Origin: Mycobacterium sp.
GTDB lineage: Bacteria; Actinomycetota; Actinomycetes; Mycobacteriales; Mycobacteriaceae
Direction of reading: 5' to 3'
DNA length: 42,213 nucleotides
Assembly: GCF_025965855.1 (NCBI RefSeq)
Contig: NZ_JAOPWB010000178.1
Coordinates: forward strand, 1-42,213
Position numbers and translations under genes: made by a program. Positions 20,922 through 30,166 of the stretch are shown here, piece after piece (the first letter of the stretch is position 1; each line of letters starts with the position of its first letter). The notes beneath the pieces are model-generated. The model ran no database searches. It was not told the DNA's origin and saw nothing but the letters and a program-made list of their open reading frames with translations.

Positions 20922-21608
20922 TCACCAAGCGATGACGTGCCCGTCCGGGGGTTCGGTTTCCTCGAGGAATTGGCCTCGCCGTATCAGGCTGGTGACGGCG
21001 GCGTCCCAGCGTCGCAGCTGCGGCTCGGTGAAGAACGACTTGCCTAGGTAGAGCTCGATGTACGGGTGCAGAATGATGGCGCCGATGCGCAGGATGAGCG
21101 GGTTGAGTACCGCCCAATCGGGATCGAGGTCGGGTCGGAGGTTGCCCTGTTGCACGAACTGGTCGCGCTGGCCTGCACTGATACCCACCAGCCCCGTGAA
21201 GATGACCGAACCCAATGCGCCGCCCTCGGCGAGCGCGCGACCGAGATAGGTCATGAGGTCGGGACGTTCGACCATCAGTGCGGTCAGCCGACGCCCGGCT
21301 TCGTTGAGCAAGTCGGAGGGCGGCTCGGGCAGCGTTGTGGGTTCCAATGCCTCACCGACCACTTGCAGCACGTACTGATCGACGGCGGCGGTTAGCGCGG
21401 CCTTGGTGCGGAAGTGGTGCTGCACCAGCCCAATCGAAACCTCCGCGGTCTCGGCGACCGTGCGCAGCGACGTGGCAGCGACGCCGCGAACAGCAAAGCA
21501 GATCAGCGCGGCGTCGCGAATCCGCTCCTTGGCCGATGGCTCGGCCGGAGGGGGCGGGTCGTACGGAAACAGCCGGGTGGGTCCCACGGCCGGACAATAC
21601 ACCTGCAT
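20922..21608 (-). CDS. TetR-family transcriptional regulator (Rv1353c-like)
   Basis: This 228-residue protein has an N-terminal TetR DNA-binding domain (about residues 27-75: AKERIRDAALICFAVRG, then VSIGLVQHHFRTKAALTAAV, the recognition helix and following helix) and a helical ligand-binding C-terminal domain. A similar regulator, Rv1353c, flanks the Rv1354c-Rv1355c pair in M. tuberculosis. Here it is upstream of the E1-nitroreductase gene on the same strand and divergent from the dienelactone hydrolase gene, so it probably controls both. The ATG at 21608 lies immediately beside the repeat cluster proposed as its operator, implying a short or leaderless transcript or a later start. Confidence 0.9.
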   Translation of the reverse strand: MQVYCPAVGPTRLFPYDPPPPAEPSAKERIRDAALICFAVRGVAATSLRTVAETAEVSIGLVQHHFRTKAALTAAVDQYVLQVVGEALEPTTLPEPPSDLLNEAGRRLTALMVERPDLMTYLGRALAEGGALGSVIFTGLVGISAGQRDQFVQQGNLRPDLDPDWAVLNPLILRIGAIILHPYIELYLGKSFFTEPQLRRWDAAVTSLIRRGQFLEETEPPDGHVIAW

Positions 21609-21610
21609 CG

Positions 21611-21652
21611 CGTATCACCATATGGGTGTATCGGATTACCATATTTGCGTAT
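21611..21652. promoter_or_regulatory. Candidate TetR operator between the regulator and hydrolase genes
   Basis: ACCATAT occurs at 21617-21623 and 21638-21644, 21 bp apart (two helical turns), and CGTATC flanks the pair on both outer sides. The first copy lies in the palindromic core CCATATGG. The cluster is AT-rich, sits in the 111-bp divergent gap and touches the regulator's start codon, as expected for an autorepressed TetR gene. Confidence 0.55.
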
Positions 21653-21719
21653 CGTCCCCGGCGTTTGCGTTCCGCCAGAGCGGGTGGTGGCCGAAACGAT
21701 ATCTGGGGGATACTGCGCA

Positions 21720-22424
21720 ATGGCTGATATCACTTACCCGGGCGCCGAGGGTCACATGCCCGGCTACCTCGCCGTCCCCGAGGGGCAGGGCCCGTGGCCT
21801 GCTGTGGTGGTCGTCCAGGACGTTCTCGGCATGACTACGAACTTGCGGCATGTCTCGGAGCGCTTGGCTCACACCGGCTATCTGGCGCTGGCCCCGGCGC
21901 TCTACGGCGGCCGCGGTCCCAAGATCAGGTGCATGATGCGCACTCTGCGTGCGCATGCCGCCGGGCACGGCACCGCCTACGACGATCTGGTGGCTGCCCG
22001 CGATCACCTCGTTGCCGACGAGCGCTGCTCCGGCAAGGTCGGGCTGGTCGGGTTTTGCATGGGTGCGGGGTTCGTTCTTCAGCTGGCCCCCCGCGGCCTG
22101 TTCGACGCGACGGCGCCGAACTACGGCCTACTACCCAAGGACGGAGCGTTGCGCGAGTCGTGCCCTGTGGTGGCAAGTTTCGGCGCGAACGACCGCATCG
22201 TGCCTCGCGGCACCGCAGCCAGGCTTGAGGATGTATTGGCGGAGGGGGACGTACCACGTGACATCAAGGAATACCCCAACGTCGGCCACAGCTTCATGAA
22301 CGACTACGGCGTGCCTACTCCCATTCGCATCATCGCGGGGCTCGCCGGGATGGCCTATTCCGAACCCGAGGCGGAGGACGCCTGGCGGCGGATCATCGCC
22401 TTCTTCAATGAGCACCTCAGGTAG
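21720..22424 (+). CDS. Dienelactone hydrolase family protein
   Basis: This 234-residue alpha/beta hydrolase is full length for the family. The Cys nucleophile lies in GFCMGAG (Cys113), the acid in GANDRI (Asp158) and the His in PNVGHSF (His190), giving the Cys-Asp-His triad of carboxymethylenebutenolidases. EVVVVQDVLG-like strand residues near 30 and the YPNVGHSF segment are typical. It may open lactone or enol-ester rings; the natural substrate is unknown. It is divergent from the TetR gene across the proposed operator and convergent with the esterase gene (30 bp). A broken C-terminal copy lies 5.9 kb upstream. Confidence 0.9.
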   Translation: MADITYPGAEGHMPGYLAVPEGQGPWPAVVVVQDVLGMTTNLRHVSERLAHTGYLALAPALYGGRGPKIRCMMRTLRAHAAGHGTAYDDLVAARDHLVADERCSGKVGLVGFCMGAGFVLQLAPRGLFDATAPNYGLLPKDGALRESCPVVASFGANDRIVPRGTAARLEDVLAEGDVPRDIKEYPNVGHSFMNDYGVPTPIRIIAGLAGMAYSEPEAEDAWRRIIAFFNEHLR

Positions 22425-22454
22425 CGGCAGCAGGGATTCAAGTGCGCCTCGCGG

Positions 22455-23974
22455 CTACCTGGAGGGGTTGGAACGCTGCGCCGGAACCACCACCTGAGCG
22501 GGCAGCGCGGACGGCGGGGAAACAGTGGGCACCGCGGGCAGGGCCGTCCGTGGAATCCCCGGGGTGCCCAGCCGGCCGGCCAGCCACGGCAGCGCGGCCG
22601 CGAAAGCCCGGTCCGCGAACGGCCAGTCGTGCTTGCCCGGTTGGGGGAGGACCGCGCAGTCGATGCCGTTGGCGCGGCCCAGTGCGCACAGCGAGTAGGC
22701 GGCCGCGGTCTGGTTACCCGGATTGGCCGCGGCGTCGCGACTCACGAGACGCATTGCGCCGGCATCGGTTACGGCCATGTCGCGGCGTGGTGCCGGCGGG
22801 CCATCCGACGAGATCGCGAACCAGCCGGCCACGTCGCGGTAGCGGCCGTGGCGGCTGATCACGGTGGTCGGGTCGAAAGCCGCCCAGGCGTCGGCGTTTC
22901 CGCCGAACAGCCGGGCGATGGTCTGGGCCTTGTTGCCGGCATTCGGGAAGAAGTCACCCGCCACGTCGACGAACGCGCTGAACATCTCGGGATGCATGAC
23001 GGTCAGATCCACGGCGCAAGTCCCGCCCATCGACCAACCGGCGATGCCCCAGTTGGACCGGTCGGGGCTCACGCCGAACTTCGAAATCATATAGGGCACG
23101 ACGTCTTTGGTCAGATGGTCGGCGGCGTTACCGCGAACCCCGTTGACGCATTCGGTGTCGTTGTTGAAGGCCCCTCCCGAGTCGACGAACACCAATACCG
23201 GTGCCTTGCCGTCGTGGCCGGCCGCGAAGTCGTCGATCGTCCTGACCGCGTTGCCCGCCCGCGTCCAGTCCGCGGGCGTGTTGAACTGTCCGCCGATCAT
23301 CATCACCGTCGGCAGTGCCGGCGGCGGGCCGTCCCCCGCAAGCGGGTGGTGCCCCCAGGTAAACCATTCGGGCGGCAGGTAAACGAGTTCCCCGCGGTGC
23401 TTGAAATGCGATGCGTCCGTGGGGATCACCACCGGCACCACGCTGCCGTGCGGTGGTCGGGCCCGTTTGGCGGCCATCGCGGCGACGGTGGCGGGGTCGG
23501 TCTGGTCGGGCAGGGGGCCGAAGGTGAGCTGGTTCCACGCGGCCTGCACGGTCGGGAAGTAGCCAACCCACACGTTGAGCACCAGCGCCGCGCTGAGCAA
23601 GCACAAGGGCACCGCGAGCAGCGCCGCGCCGCGCCGCCACGGCCGCGCGCTGCGCCAGCCGACGATCAGCACCGCCGCGGCCGCGCCGGTCAACGCGATC
23701 CACAGCCACAGCGACGGCGGGGCCGGCTCGTCTCGGACAGGCCGCGGTCGACGACGTACCAGCGCGTCAGATAGGCCGCGGCGCCGCCGACCAGGCCGGC
23801 CAGCGGCAACCAGATCGTCCGCCACCGTCGCGAGCGCCAGCCGATGGCCAGCGTCAGCACGATCGCGGCGACGACCTGGATCGTGGTGGGCACCCAGCCG
23901 TGCATCAGCGAGGTGTGACTGCTTGCCAGCAGGTGCGCCGCGGCGAGAGGCGTAGGGGCGCTCACGTGAGTCAT
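22455..23974 (-). pseudogene. Membrane-anchored esterase (Rv1639c-like) with an apparent frameshift
   Basis: The 5' part from the ATG at 23974 encodes two membrane helices (QVVAAIVLTLAIGW and IWLPLAGLVGGAAAYL) ending with RWYVVDRGLS. The protein then continues in another frame from DEPAPPSLWLW with two more helices and a putative esterase domain (PF00756-like) with nucleophile motif GWSMGG and a late HDWPF. The frame change lies near 23720-23740, without a homopolymer. Both halves together give about 500 residues, close to the 489 of M. tuberculosis Rv1639c. The rest is well conserved, so a recent mutation or a sequencing error is likely. It follows lysX on the same strand with a 76-bp gap. 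Confidence 0.75.
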
Positions 23975-24050
23975 TGTGATCCATTGTTAACCGGCCCGGA
24001 ACACAATCACCGGATGTTCGCTGTGCGTTCGCTGGGAGTGTCGGGCCGGT

Positions 24051-27000
24051 CTAATGCGGCTTGGCCAGCGGGAATGGCAGGGTTTCGCGGATGCTTCGGC
24101 CGGTTATGAGCATGACGAGCCGATCGATACCCATGCCGAGTCCGCCGGTTGGCGGCATCGCATACTCCATGGCTTGCAGGAAGTCTTCGTCGAGCTCCAT
24201 CGCTTCGGGGTCTCCGCCGGCGGCCAACAGCGACTGCTCCTGCAGGCGGCGCCGCTGCTCCACCGGATCGGTCAGCTCGCTGTAGGCGGTCCCCAGCTCC
24301 ACACCCCACGCCACCAGGTCCCACCGCTCGGCGACGCCGCGCCGGCTGCGGTGCGGGCGGGTCAGCGGCGACACCGAGGTGGGGAAGTCGATGTAGAACG
24401 TCGGTTGCTCGGTCTTGGCCTCCACCAGGTGCTCATAGAGCTCCAGCACCACCGCGCCGGAGTCCCAATGCGCCCGGTACGGAATGTGCGCGGCGTCGGA
24501 CATCCTGCGCAGGGCGGCCAGGGAGGTATCGGGGTCGATGTGCTCGCCCAGTGCTTCCGATACCGCGTCGTACACGGTCTTCACGGCCCAGACGCCGGAG
24601 ATGTCGACCGGTTCCAGGCGCCCGTCCGTGCCAGAGCCGGCGCGGGGGCGCAGCACGGTCTGCTCGCCGTTGGCGGCCTGCGCGGCGTTCTGGATGAGCT
24701 CGCGGCAGCCGTCGATCCACGTTTTGTAGTCGGCGTGCGCCTGATAGGCCTCGAGCAGGGTGAACTCCGGGTTGTGGCTGAAGTCGACGCCCTCGTTGCG
24801 GAAGGCCCGGCCCAGCTCGAACACCCGCTCCACGCCGCCGACGCACAGCCGCTTCAGGTAGAGCTCCGGCGCGATGCGCAGGAACAGGTCCATGTCATAG
24901 GTGTTGATGTGGGTGAGGAACGGCCGGGCGGTGGCTCCGCCGTGGATCTGCTGCAGGATCGGCGTCTCGACCTCGATGAACCCCTTGGCGAACAGCGTTT
25001 CCCGAACGGAGCGCAACACACTGCTGCGGGCCGTGATCAGCTCGCGGGACTCCGGATTGACCGCCAGGTCGACGTAGCGGGTCCGCACTCGCGCCTCCGG
25101 GTCGGTCAGCCCCTTCCACTTATTTGGCAACGGCCGCAGGCACTTACCGATCATCCGCCAGTCGCGCACGATCAACGAGCGGGTCCCGTTTTTGGAAAAG
25201 CCCATGTGCCCGGTCATCTCGACCAGGTCACCGAGATCGATGGCCGCGGTGAAATCGGCGGTGCGGCCCTGCCCCAGATGCGAATTGTCCAGCAGCACTT
25301 GCATTTCGCCCGACCAGTCACGCACCTGGGCAAACAGCACGCCGCCGAAATCGCGTATCCGCAGTATGCGACCCGACACCGATACATTTTCCTGGTCGTC
25401 GGCATCCAACGCGCCGGCGATCGAGTGGCTGGGCGGGGATCCCACCGGGTAGGCGTCAACACCGTTGCGCTGCAAGATCTTCAGCTTGGCCAAGCGCACC
25501 CGCACCTGCTCGGGAAGGCGCGATCTCGACTCCTCCGCCTCGGCGGCCCTGACCCCGCGCTGCAGGTCGCTCACGTCGGGCGTCGACCCGTCGGGGTGCA
25601 ACAGCCCGGATTCCGCCAGCCTGGGCGGCACGGCGGGGTGGTGCCCGGTGTGCGTTTTGCGCCGGCTGAACGGGAACGCGAGGAACCCCTCGGCGAGGGC
25701 CGAGGCGACGCCGACGCGGGGAATCAGCCGGGCGTCCTCGTAGCAGGCGTAGCGGGGAACCCACTCGGGCTGGTACTTCACGTTCGAGCGGTACAACGTC
25801 TCCAGCTGCCACCACCGCGAGAAGAACAGCAGGAATCCGCGCCACAACCGGGCAACCGGGCCGGCGCCGAGCTGGGCGCCCTGCTCGAACGCGGACCGGA
25901 ACATCGCAAAGTTCAGTGAAATACGAATGATGCCAAGGGTTTCGGCGGTAAGGGCGAGCTCGCTGACCATGAGTTCGATAGTGCCGTTGGGCGATTGCGG
26001 GGAACGACGCATGAGGTCCAGGGAGACGCCGGTGCTTCCCCACGGGACCAGCGACAGCATCGCGACCACGTGGCCTTCGCGGTCGATGGATTCGACCAGC
26101 AGGCAGTCGCCGTCGGCCGGATCGCCGAGCCGGCCCAGCGCCATCGAAAAACCGCGCTCGGTTTGGCTGTCGCGCCAGGCGTCGGCGCGCGAAACGGTGT
26201 CGGCCATCTCATCGGCGGAGATGTCGCGGTGTCGTCGGATGCGCACCGTCAGCCCGGCCCGGCGGGCTCGCGTCACCGCCTGGCGCACCCCGCGCATGTC
26301 GGGCCCGGACAGCTTGAAATCGGAGGCCCGCAGGATCGCCTCGTCGCCCAGCTCGAGGGCGTTGAGCCCGGCCTCCCGAAATGCCTGGGCCCCTTGCGAA
26401 CTAGCGCCCATGACGCCGGGCGCCCAACCGTAGGTCTGGCACAAGCCCAACCACGCGTCGATCGCCTGCGGCCATGCCCTCGGGTCGCCGATCGGGTCGC
26501 CGCTGGCCAGGCAGACGCCCACCTCGACCCGGTAGGTGATGGCGGCGCGGCCGCTCGGGGCGAACACCACCGACTTGTCGCGGCGGGTGGCGAAGTAACC
26601 CAGGGAGTCCTGCTTGCCGTACAGCTCGAGCAGCCCGCGAATGGCGGACTCGTCCTCACCCGTGAGCGCGTTGTCGGCGCGCTGGGACTGGAAAAGCACG
26701 ATCGTCGCCGCGATGAGCGCGAGCGCGCCGAACAGCCCGAAGATCGCGTTGAGCAGGACGTGCGGCCGGCCGGTGAACGCGTCGGGATCGACGATGGAGA
26801 ATCCCACCACCCGGTTGACCACGTACCAAAAGCGGGAATCCGGCGCCAGGGTGCCCGGCCACATCTCGACCAGACCCCAGGACGCCAGGATTCCGATCAC
26901 GAGCCCGGCCACCAGCACCGCGGCCGCTTTGAACAGCGCGGCCTTGCGCACCTTGGCCCAGAACTGCCGATAGGCCAGGACCAGGAGCACGATCGCGACG

Positions 27001-27401
27001 ATGTGCACGGCGAAGCCCAGGTTCTCACCGAACGACTCGGCCGCGGTGTTGTCGCCCGCGGCGATATCGGCGGCGTTCAACGCGGCGGCGAGGACCATGT
27101 TGCCGAGCAGCAACACCCAGGCGATGCGTTTGCGCGCGGTGAGCGCCGCGGCCAGCAGAGCCAGCACGAACGACCACGCGATGCTGGTGTCAGGGAAGTT
27201 GAACAGGTAGTCGTTGATGAATTCCCGCGGGACCTTGATCAGCCACCGGATCAGCGGCGACACGCTGGCGATCAGGGACACGGTGGCGATGACGCCAACG
27301 GTCCAGCCGGCCGTTGCCGGTACCCAGCGATACCGGGAGTTCGGCCGGCTGCCCGAACGAGGGCCCGAGCGTGGCCCCGAAGCTGGAGAAGCGAGTGTCA
27401 C
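24051..27401 (-). CDS. lysX: LysX: lysyl-phosphatidylglycerol synthase fused to lysyl-tRNA synthetase
   Basis: LysX makes lysyl-tRNA and transfers lysine to phosphatidylglycerol, lowering membrane negative charge and giving resistance to cationic peptides. The 1116-residue protein has an N-terminal membrane part with about seven helices (residues 30-240), an MprF-type transferase domain (about 240-570), an OB-fold anticodon domain (about 660-750) and a class II LysRS domain to the end. Motif 2 ([18 protein letters not shown]) and motif 3 ([12 protein letters not shown]) are intact. M. tuberculosis LysX is slightly longer (1172). It is divergent from infC, the M. tuberculosis arrangement. Confidence 0.96.
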   Translation of the reverse strand: MTLASPASGPRSGPRSGSRPNSRYRWVPATAGWTVGVIATVSLIASVSPLIRWLIKVPREFINDYLFNFPDTSIAWSFVLALLAAALTARKRIAWVLLLGNMVLAAALNAADIAAGDNTAAESFGENLGFAVHIVAIVLLVLAYRQFWAKVRKAALFKAAAVLVAGLVIGILASWGLVEMWPGTLAPDSRFWYVVNRVVGFSIVDPDAFTGRPHVLLNAIFGLFGALALIAATIVLFQSQRADNALTGEDESAIRGLLELYGKQDSLGYFATRRDKSVVFAPSGRAAITYRVEVGVCLASGDPIGDPRAWPQAIDAWLGLCQTYGWAPGVMGASSQGAQAFREAGLNALELGDEAILRASDFKLSGPDMRGVRQAVTRARRAGLTVRIRRHRDISADEMADTVSRADAWRDSQTERGFSMALGRLGDPADGDCLLVESIDREGHVVAMLSLVPWGSTGVSLDLMRRSPQSPNGTIELMVSELALTAETLGIIRISLNFAMFRSAFEQGAQLGAGPVARLWRGFLLFFSRWWQLETLYRSNVKYQPEWVPRYACYEDARLIPRVGVASALAEGFLAFPFSRRKTHTGHHPAVPPRLAESGLLHPDGSTPDVSDLQRGVRAAEAEESRSRLPEQVRVRLAKLKILQRNGVDAYPVGSPPSHSIAGALDADDQENVSVSGRILRIRDFGGVLFAQVRDWSGEMQVLLDNSHLGQGRTADFTAAIDLGDLVEMTGHMGFSKNGTRSLIVRDWRMIGKCLRPLPNKWKGLTDPEARVRTRYVDLAVNPESRELITARSSVLRSVRETLFAKGFIEVETPILQQIHGGATARPFLTHINTYDMDLFLRIAPELYLKRLCVGGVERVFELGRAFRNEGVDFSHNPEFTLLEAYQAHADYKTWIDGCRELIQNAAQAANGEQTVLRPRAGSGTDGRLEPVDISGVWAVKTVYDAVSEALGEHIDPDTSLAALRRMSDAAHIPYRAHWDSGAVVLELYEHLVEAKTEQPTFYIDFPTSVSPLTRPHRSRRGVAERWDLVAWGVELGTAYSELTDPVEQRRRLQEQSLLAAGGDPEAMELDEDFLQAMEYAMPPTGGLGMGIDRLVMLITGRSIRETLPFPLAKPH

Positions 27402-27689
27402 AGACCGCGAGGATATGCCGTCAAGCCGTGAAAATCCTGGCGAAGCGCCAGGAGACGCGGGGAGCAGTTGGCCGGGTCTGTCGAACGGGAGTGACGCACG
27501 CCCGGCGCCGGTCCGGCCGCGGACGTGCTGGAAGACGCGTCATGGCTGCTAAACTATCGACTGCGACCATCCCGGTGAACGCCGGGGACAGTAAGTGGAG
27601 TCCCACTCCCACCGCTGGCCACGAAAATTTTTCAAGGTTGAGCGGTCCGGTCACGGGCATCGTGGATGCCTGTTCCGCGGGCAGCGCGG

Positions 27690-27713
27690 GCGGCTGGCAT
27701 AGTTCCAAGCCGC
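27690..27713 (+). promoter_or_regulatory. Leader hairpin upstream of the infC attenuator
   Basis: GCGGCTGG (27690-27697) pairs with CCAAGCCGC (27705-27713), an 8-bp stem with one bulge and a 7-nt loop. It lies 16 nt before the intrinsic terminator in the infC leader and could form part of a switch structure. No experimental basis is known to me. Confidence 0.4.
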
Positions 27714-27729
27714 GATCGGTCGGCATTGG

Positions 27730-27753
27730 GCCCTGCTTGTGCAGGGCTTTTTT
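27730..27753 (+). terminator. Intrinsic terminator (attenuator) in the infC leader
   Basis: GCCCTGC (27730-27736), loop TTGT and GCAGGGC (27741-27747) form a perfect 7-bp stem, followed directly by six T and then GCTGTTG. This is a canonical Rho-independent terminator on the infC strand, 70 nt before the infC start and with no gene ending upstream on that strand. It therefore most likely acts as a premature, conditional terminator for infC-rpmI-rplT. L20-dependent attenuation of this operon is known in Bacillus. Confidence 0.75.
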
Positions 27754-27823
27754 GCTGTTGGTGTGGTTTTCCACCGCTGAGGCCGCGATTCGAGAACCAC
27801 AGAAGCCCAACAAGGGAGGCCCC

Positions 27824-28432
27824 ATCAGCACTGAGACCCGCGTCAACGAGCGCATCCGCGTACCTGAAGTCCGATTGATCGGCCCCGGGGGAGAGCAGGT
27901 AGGCATAGTGCGCATCGAGGACGCACTGCGCGTCGCCGCGGACGCCGATCTCGACCTCGTCGAAGTTGCCCCTAACGCCAGACCGCCGGTCTGCAAAATC
28001 ATGGACTACGGCAAGTTCAAATACGAGGCGGCGCAAAAGGCGCGCGAATCCCGCCGGAACCAGCAGCAGACCGTCGTCAAAGAACAAAAGTTGCGACCAA
28101 AAATCGACGATCACGATTACGAGACCAAGAAGGGCCACGTAATCCGCTTCCTGGAGGCGGGATCGAAGGTCAAGGTCACCATCATGTTTCGCGGACGTGA
28201 GCAGTCGCGGCCCGAACTGGGCTACCGATTGCTGCAGCGCCTGGGTGCGGACGTCGCCGACTACGGATTCGTCGAAACGTCCGCCAAGCAGGACGGCCGC
28301 AACATGACGATGGTGCTGGCACCGCACCGCGGCGCGAAGACCCGCGCCAGGGCGCGCCACCCGGAAGGACCGGGGGGCGGCGCGGCGCCGGATTCCGATG
28401 CGGCCGCCGACACCAACCCTTCGCCCAACTGA
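27824..28432 (+). CDS. infC: Translation initiation factor IF-3, apparent AUC start
   Basis: IF-3 binds the 30S subunit, prevents premature joining of 50S and checks start-codon pairing. The 202-residue product shows the N-terminal domain beginning [20 protein letters not shown], the linker of Lys/Arg, and the C-terminal domain with [17 protein letters not shown]; length matches the M. tuberculosis protein. The conserved sequence begins at an ATC codon at 27824, four bases after AAGGGAGG; no ATG, GTG or TTG is at a suitable distance. Rare AUU/AUC-type starts in infC are a known autoregulation device. The frame is open far upstream, but that stretch contains the terminator hairpin. First gene of infC-rpmI-rplT-tsnR. 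Confidence 0.93.
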   Translation: MSTETRVNERIRVPEVRLIGPGGEQVGIVRIEDALRVAADADLDLVEVAPNARPPVCKIMDYGKFKYEAAQKARESRRNQQQTVVKEQKLRPKIDDHDYETKKGHVIRFLEAGSKVKVTIMFRGREQSRPELGYRLLQRLGADVADYGFVETSAKQDGRNMTMVLAPHRGAKTRARARHPEGPGGGAAPDSDAAADTNPSPN

Positions 28433-28496
28433 CCTGACACCAACGAGAACGAGCCAGTACCAGCCAGTACGCGAAAGTACTAGAAGTAGAGGAAAC

Positions 28497-28691
28497 ATGC
28501 CCAAGGCCAAGACCCACAGCGGGGCTTCGAAGCGGTTCCGGCGCACCGGTACCGGGAAGATCCTGCGCCAGAAAGCCAACCGCCGGCACCTGCTCGAGCA
28601 CAAACCGTCCACGCGGACCCGGCGGCTGGAGGGCCGCACCACGGTGTCGGCCAACGACACCAAGCGCGTCAAGAAGCTGCTCAACGGCTGA
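28497..28691 (+). CDS. rpmI: 50S ribosomal protein L35
   Basis: This very basic 64-residue protein begins [20 protein letters not shown] and includes [17 protein letters not shown], the features of bacterial L35. It follows infC by 64 bp and precedes rplT by 57 bp, the conserved infC-rpmI-rplT operon. An AGAGGAA ribosome binding site precedes the ATG. The spacer before it contains three AGTAC motifs (two in CCAGTAC repeats), whose meaning is unknown. Confidence 0.98.
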   Translation: MPKAKTHSGASKRFRRTGTGKILRQKANRRHLLEHKPSTRTRRLEGRTTVSANDTKRVKKLLNG

Positions 28692-28748
28692 TCAGCCGGC
28701 ACTAGACCTTTAGAACCATTTACTGCCTGAACGAGAGTAGGAACATCC

Positions 28749-29144
28749 ATGGCACGCGTGAAGCGGGCGGTCAACGCCCACAAGAAGAGGCGCAGCGTCT
28801 TAAAGGCCTCGAAGGGCTATCGCGGCCAGCGGTCCCGGCTCTATCGCAAGGCCAAAGAGCAGCAGCTGCATTCGCTGAACTACGCCTACCGCGACCGCCG
28901 TGCGCGTAAGGGCGAGTTCCGCAAGTTGTGGATCTCGAGGATCAACGCGGCCGCGCGCGCCAACGACATCACCTACAACCGCCTGATCCAGGGCCTGAAG
29001 GCCGCCGGTGTCGAGGTGGACCGCAAGAATCTCGCCGACATCGCGATCACCGATCCGGCGGCGTTCACCGCGTTGGTCGACGTCGCCCGGGCGGCACTGC
29101 CCGAGGACGTCAACGCCCCCTCGGATTCCGGAGAGGCCGCTTAG
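28749..29144 (+). CDS. rplT: 50S ribosomal protein L20
   Basis: This 131-residue protein starts [20 protein letters not shown] and has the [16 protein letters not shown] and [20 protein letters not shown] segments of L20, needed for early assembly of the large subunit. Compared with typical L20 (about 118 residues) it has a short acidic C-terminal extension, as in other mycobacteria. In Bacillus and E. coli, L20 represses its own operon, so it is the natural candidate ligand for the infC leader described here. The stop lies 10 bp before tsnR. Confidence 0.98.
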   Translation: MARVKRAVNAHKKRRSVLKASKGYRGQRSRLYRKAKEQQLHSLNYAYRDRRARKGEFRKLWISRINAAARANDITYNRLIQGLKAAGVEVDRKNLADIAITDPAAFTALVDVARAALPEDVNAPSDSGEAA

Positions 29145-29154
29145 CCCGCCGGCG

Positions 29155-29928
29155 ATGCTCACCGAACGCTCGGCCAGCGTGGCCGCGGCGGTCAAACTGC
29201 ATCGGCATGTCGGGCGCCGGCGGGCGGGACGATTCCTGGCCGAGGGTCCCAACCTGGTCGGTGCGGCATCCGCCCGCGGGTTGGTCCGCGAGGTGTTCGT
29301 CACCGAACTCGCCGCGCAGCGGCACGCGTCGTTGCTGGCCACCCTGCAGAGCCCGGTCCATCTGGTAACCGAGCGGGCCGCAAAAGCGCTCTCCGACACG
29401 GTCACCCCGACGGGGTTGGTGGCGGTTTGCGACATGCCGGCGACCAGCCTCGAGGAGGCGTTGGCCGGCCCGCCACGGCTGGTTGCGGTTCCCGTCGAGA
29501 TCGGCGAGCCGGGAAACGCGGGCACGCTGATTCGCATCGCCGACGCCATGGGCGCGGGGGCGGTGGTCCTCGGCGGACATAGCGTAGACCCGTACAACGG
29601 CAAGTGTCTGCGCGCGTCGGCCGGCAGCATGTTCTCGATTCCCGTCGTCGCCGCGCCCGACGCCGCCGTCCCCGCGTTGCGCGCCGCGGGGCTGCAGGTG
29701 CTGGCCACCACGCTGGACGGCGAAATGCGCCTTGACGAGGCGGACCTGGCCGCGCCGACGGCCTGGCTGTTCGGGGCCGAATCACGCGGCCTGTCGGCCG
29801 AAGTCGCGGCGGCGGCGGACCACCGCGTGCGCATTCCGATGTCCGGCGGCGCCGAAAGCCTTAACGTGGCCGCCGCCGCGGCGATCTGCCTGTACCAGAG
29901 CGCTCGGGCGCTCGGCAGCTTGCGCTGA
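29155..29928 (+). CDS. tsnR: TrmH/SpoU-family RNA 2'-O-methyltransferase (TsnR-like)
   Basis: This 257-residue SPOUT-class enzyme has an N-terminal substrate-binding domain (RRAGRFLAEGPNLV near residue 20) and a C-terminal knotted catalytic domain. SPOUT motifs visible are the IGEPGNAGTLIRIADAMGA segment (motif 1), LFGAESRGLS (motif 2, near 200) and IPMSGGAESLNVAAAAAI (motif 3). The M. tuberculosis orthologue Rv1644 is called TsnR by similarity to thiostrepton-resistance 23S rRNA methyltransferases; the true target is unproven. The ATG at 29155 fits the conserved start and lies 10 bp after rplT, so it is in the same operon. Confidence 0.93.
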   Translation: MLTERSASVAAAVKLHRHVGRRRAGRFLAEGPNLVGAASARGLVREVFVTELAAQRHASLLATLQSPVHLVTERAAKALSDTVTPTGLVAVCDMPATSLEEALAGPPRLVAVPVEIGEPGNAGTLIRIADAMGAGAVVLGGHSVDPYNGKCLRASAGSMFSIPVVAAPDAAVPALRAAGLQVLATTLDGEMRLDEADLAAPTAWLFGAESRGLSAEVAAAADHRVRIPMSGGAESLNVAAAAAICLYQSARALGSLR

Positions 29929-30056
29929 CTAGCCTTCGGGGATTGGTCGTCTCATCTGCTACAGGACTATCTCCTCGGGAAGCGCTGCATTTCTGCCGCC
30001 TGCGAGCGACAACGTCCCCAGCAAACTGCACCTGACGCTATGTGGGTGTTGGTCGC

Positions 30057-30108
30057 AAAAGGTTTGAGAATACGGGCTCTCAGATGGGTTGCCGGCTGTT
30101 ACGCTTTG
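30057..30108 (+). promoter_or_regulatory. Upstream box shared with the PE pseudogene at 32.3 kb (copy 1)
   Basis: AAAAGGTTTGAGAATACGG at 30057-30075 and GTTACGCTTT at 30098-30107 recur almost identically upstream of the PE pseudogene at 32.3 kb, with the same spacing to within one base. Retention in two non-coding regions suggests promoter elements, although the spacing does not fit a standard -35/-10 pair. The rest of 29929-30166 shows nothing. Confidence 0.5.
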
Positions 30109-30166
30109 CGTCTCGCCGCTGTTCGGCGGTCTTTGTGTGAATGGTTCGAGCACAGGAGGCAAGGCA

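Noticed and set aside
25995..27431. Long plus-strand open frames opposite lysX
   Set aside because: Antisense shadows of a well-supported conserved gene; composition is typical of such frames.
27314..27823. Continuous open frame giving IF-3 an N-terminal extension of 170 codons (or 94 from an ATG at 27542)
   Set aside because: It would overlap the lysX start and run through the terminator hairpin. The residues are unlike IF-3, and a strong ribosome binding site sits directly before the conserved start at 27824.
28441..28496. Repeated AGTAC motifs between infC and rpmI as a regulatory element
   Set aside because: Three short direct repeats are seen, but they form no stable hairpin and I know of no binding site that matches.
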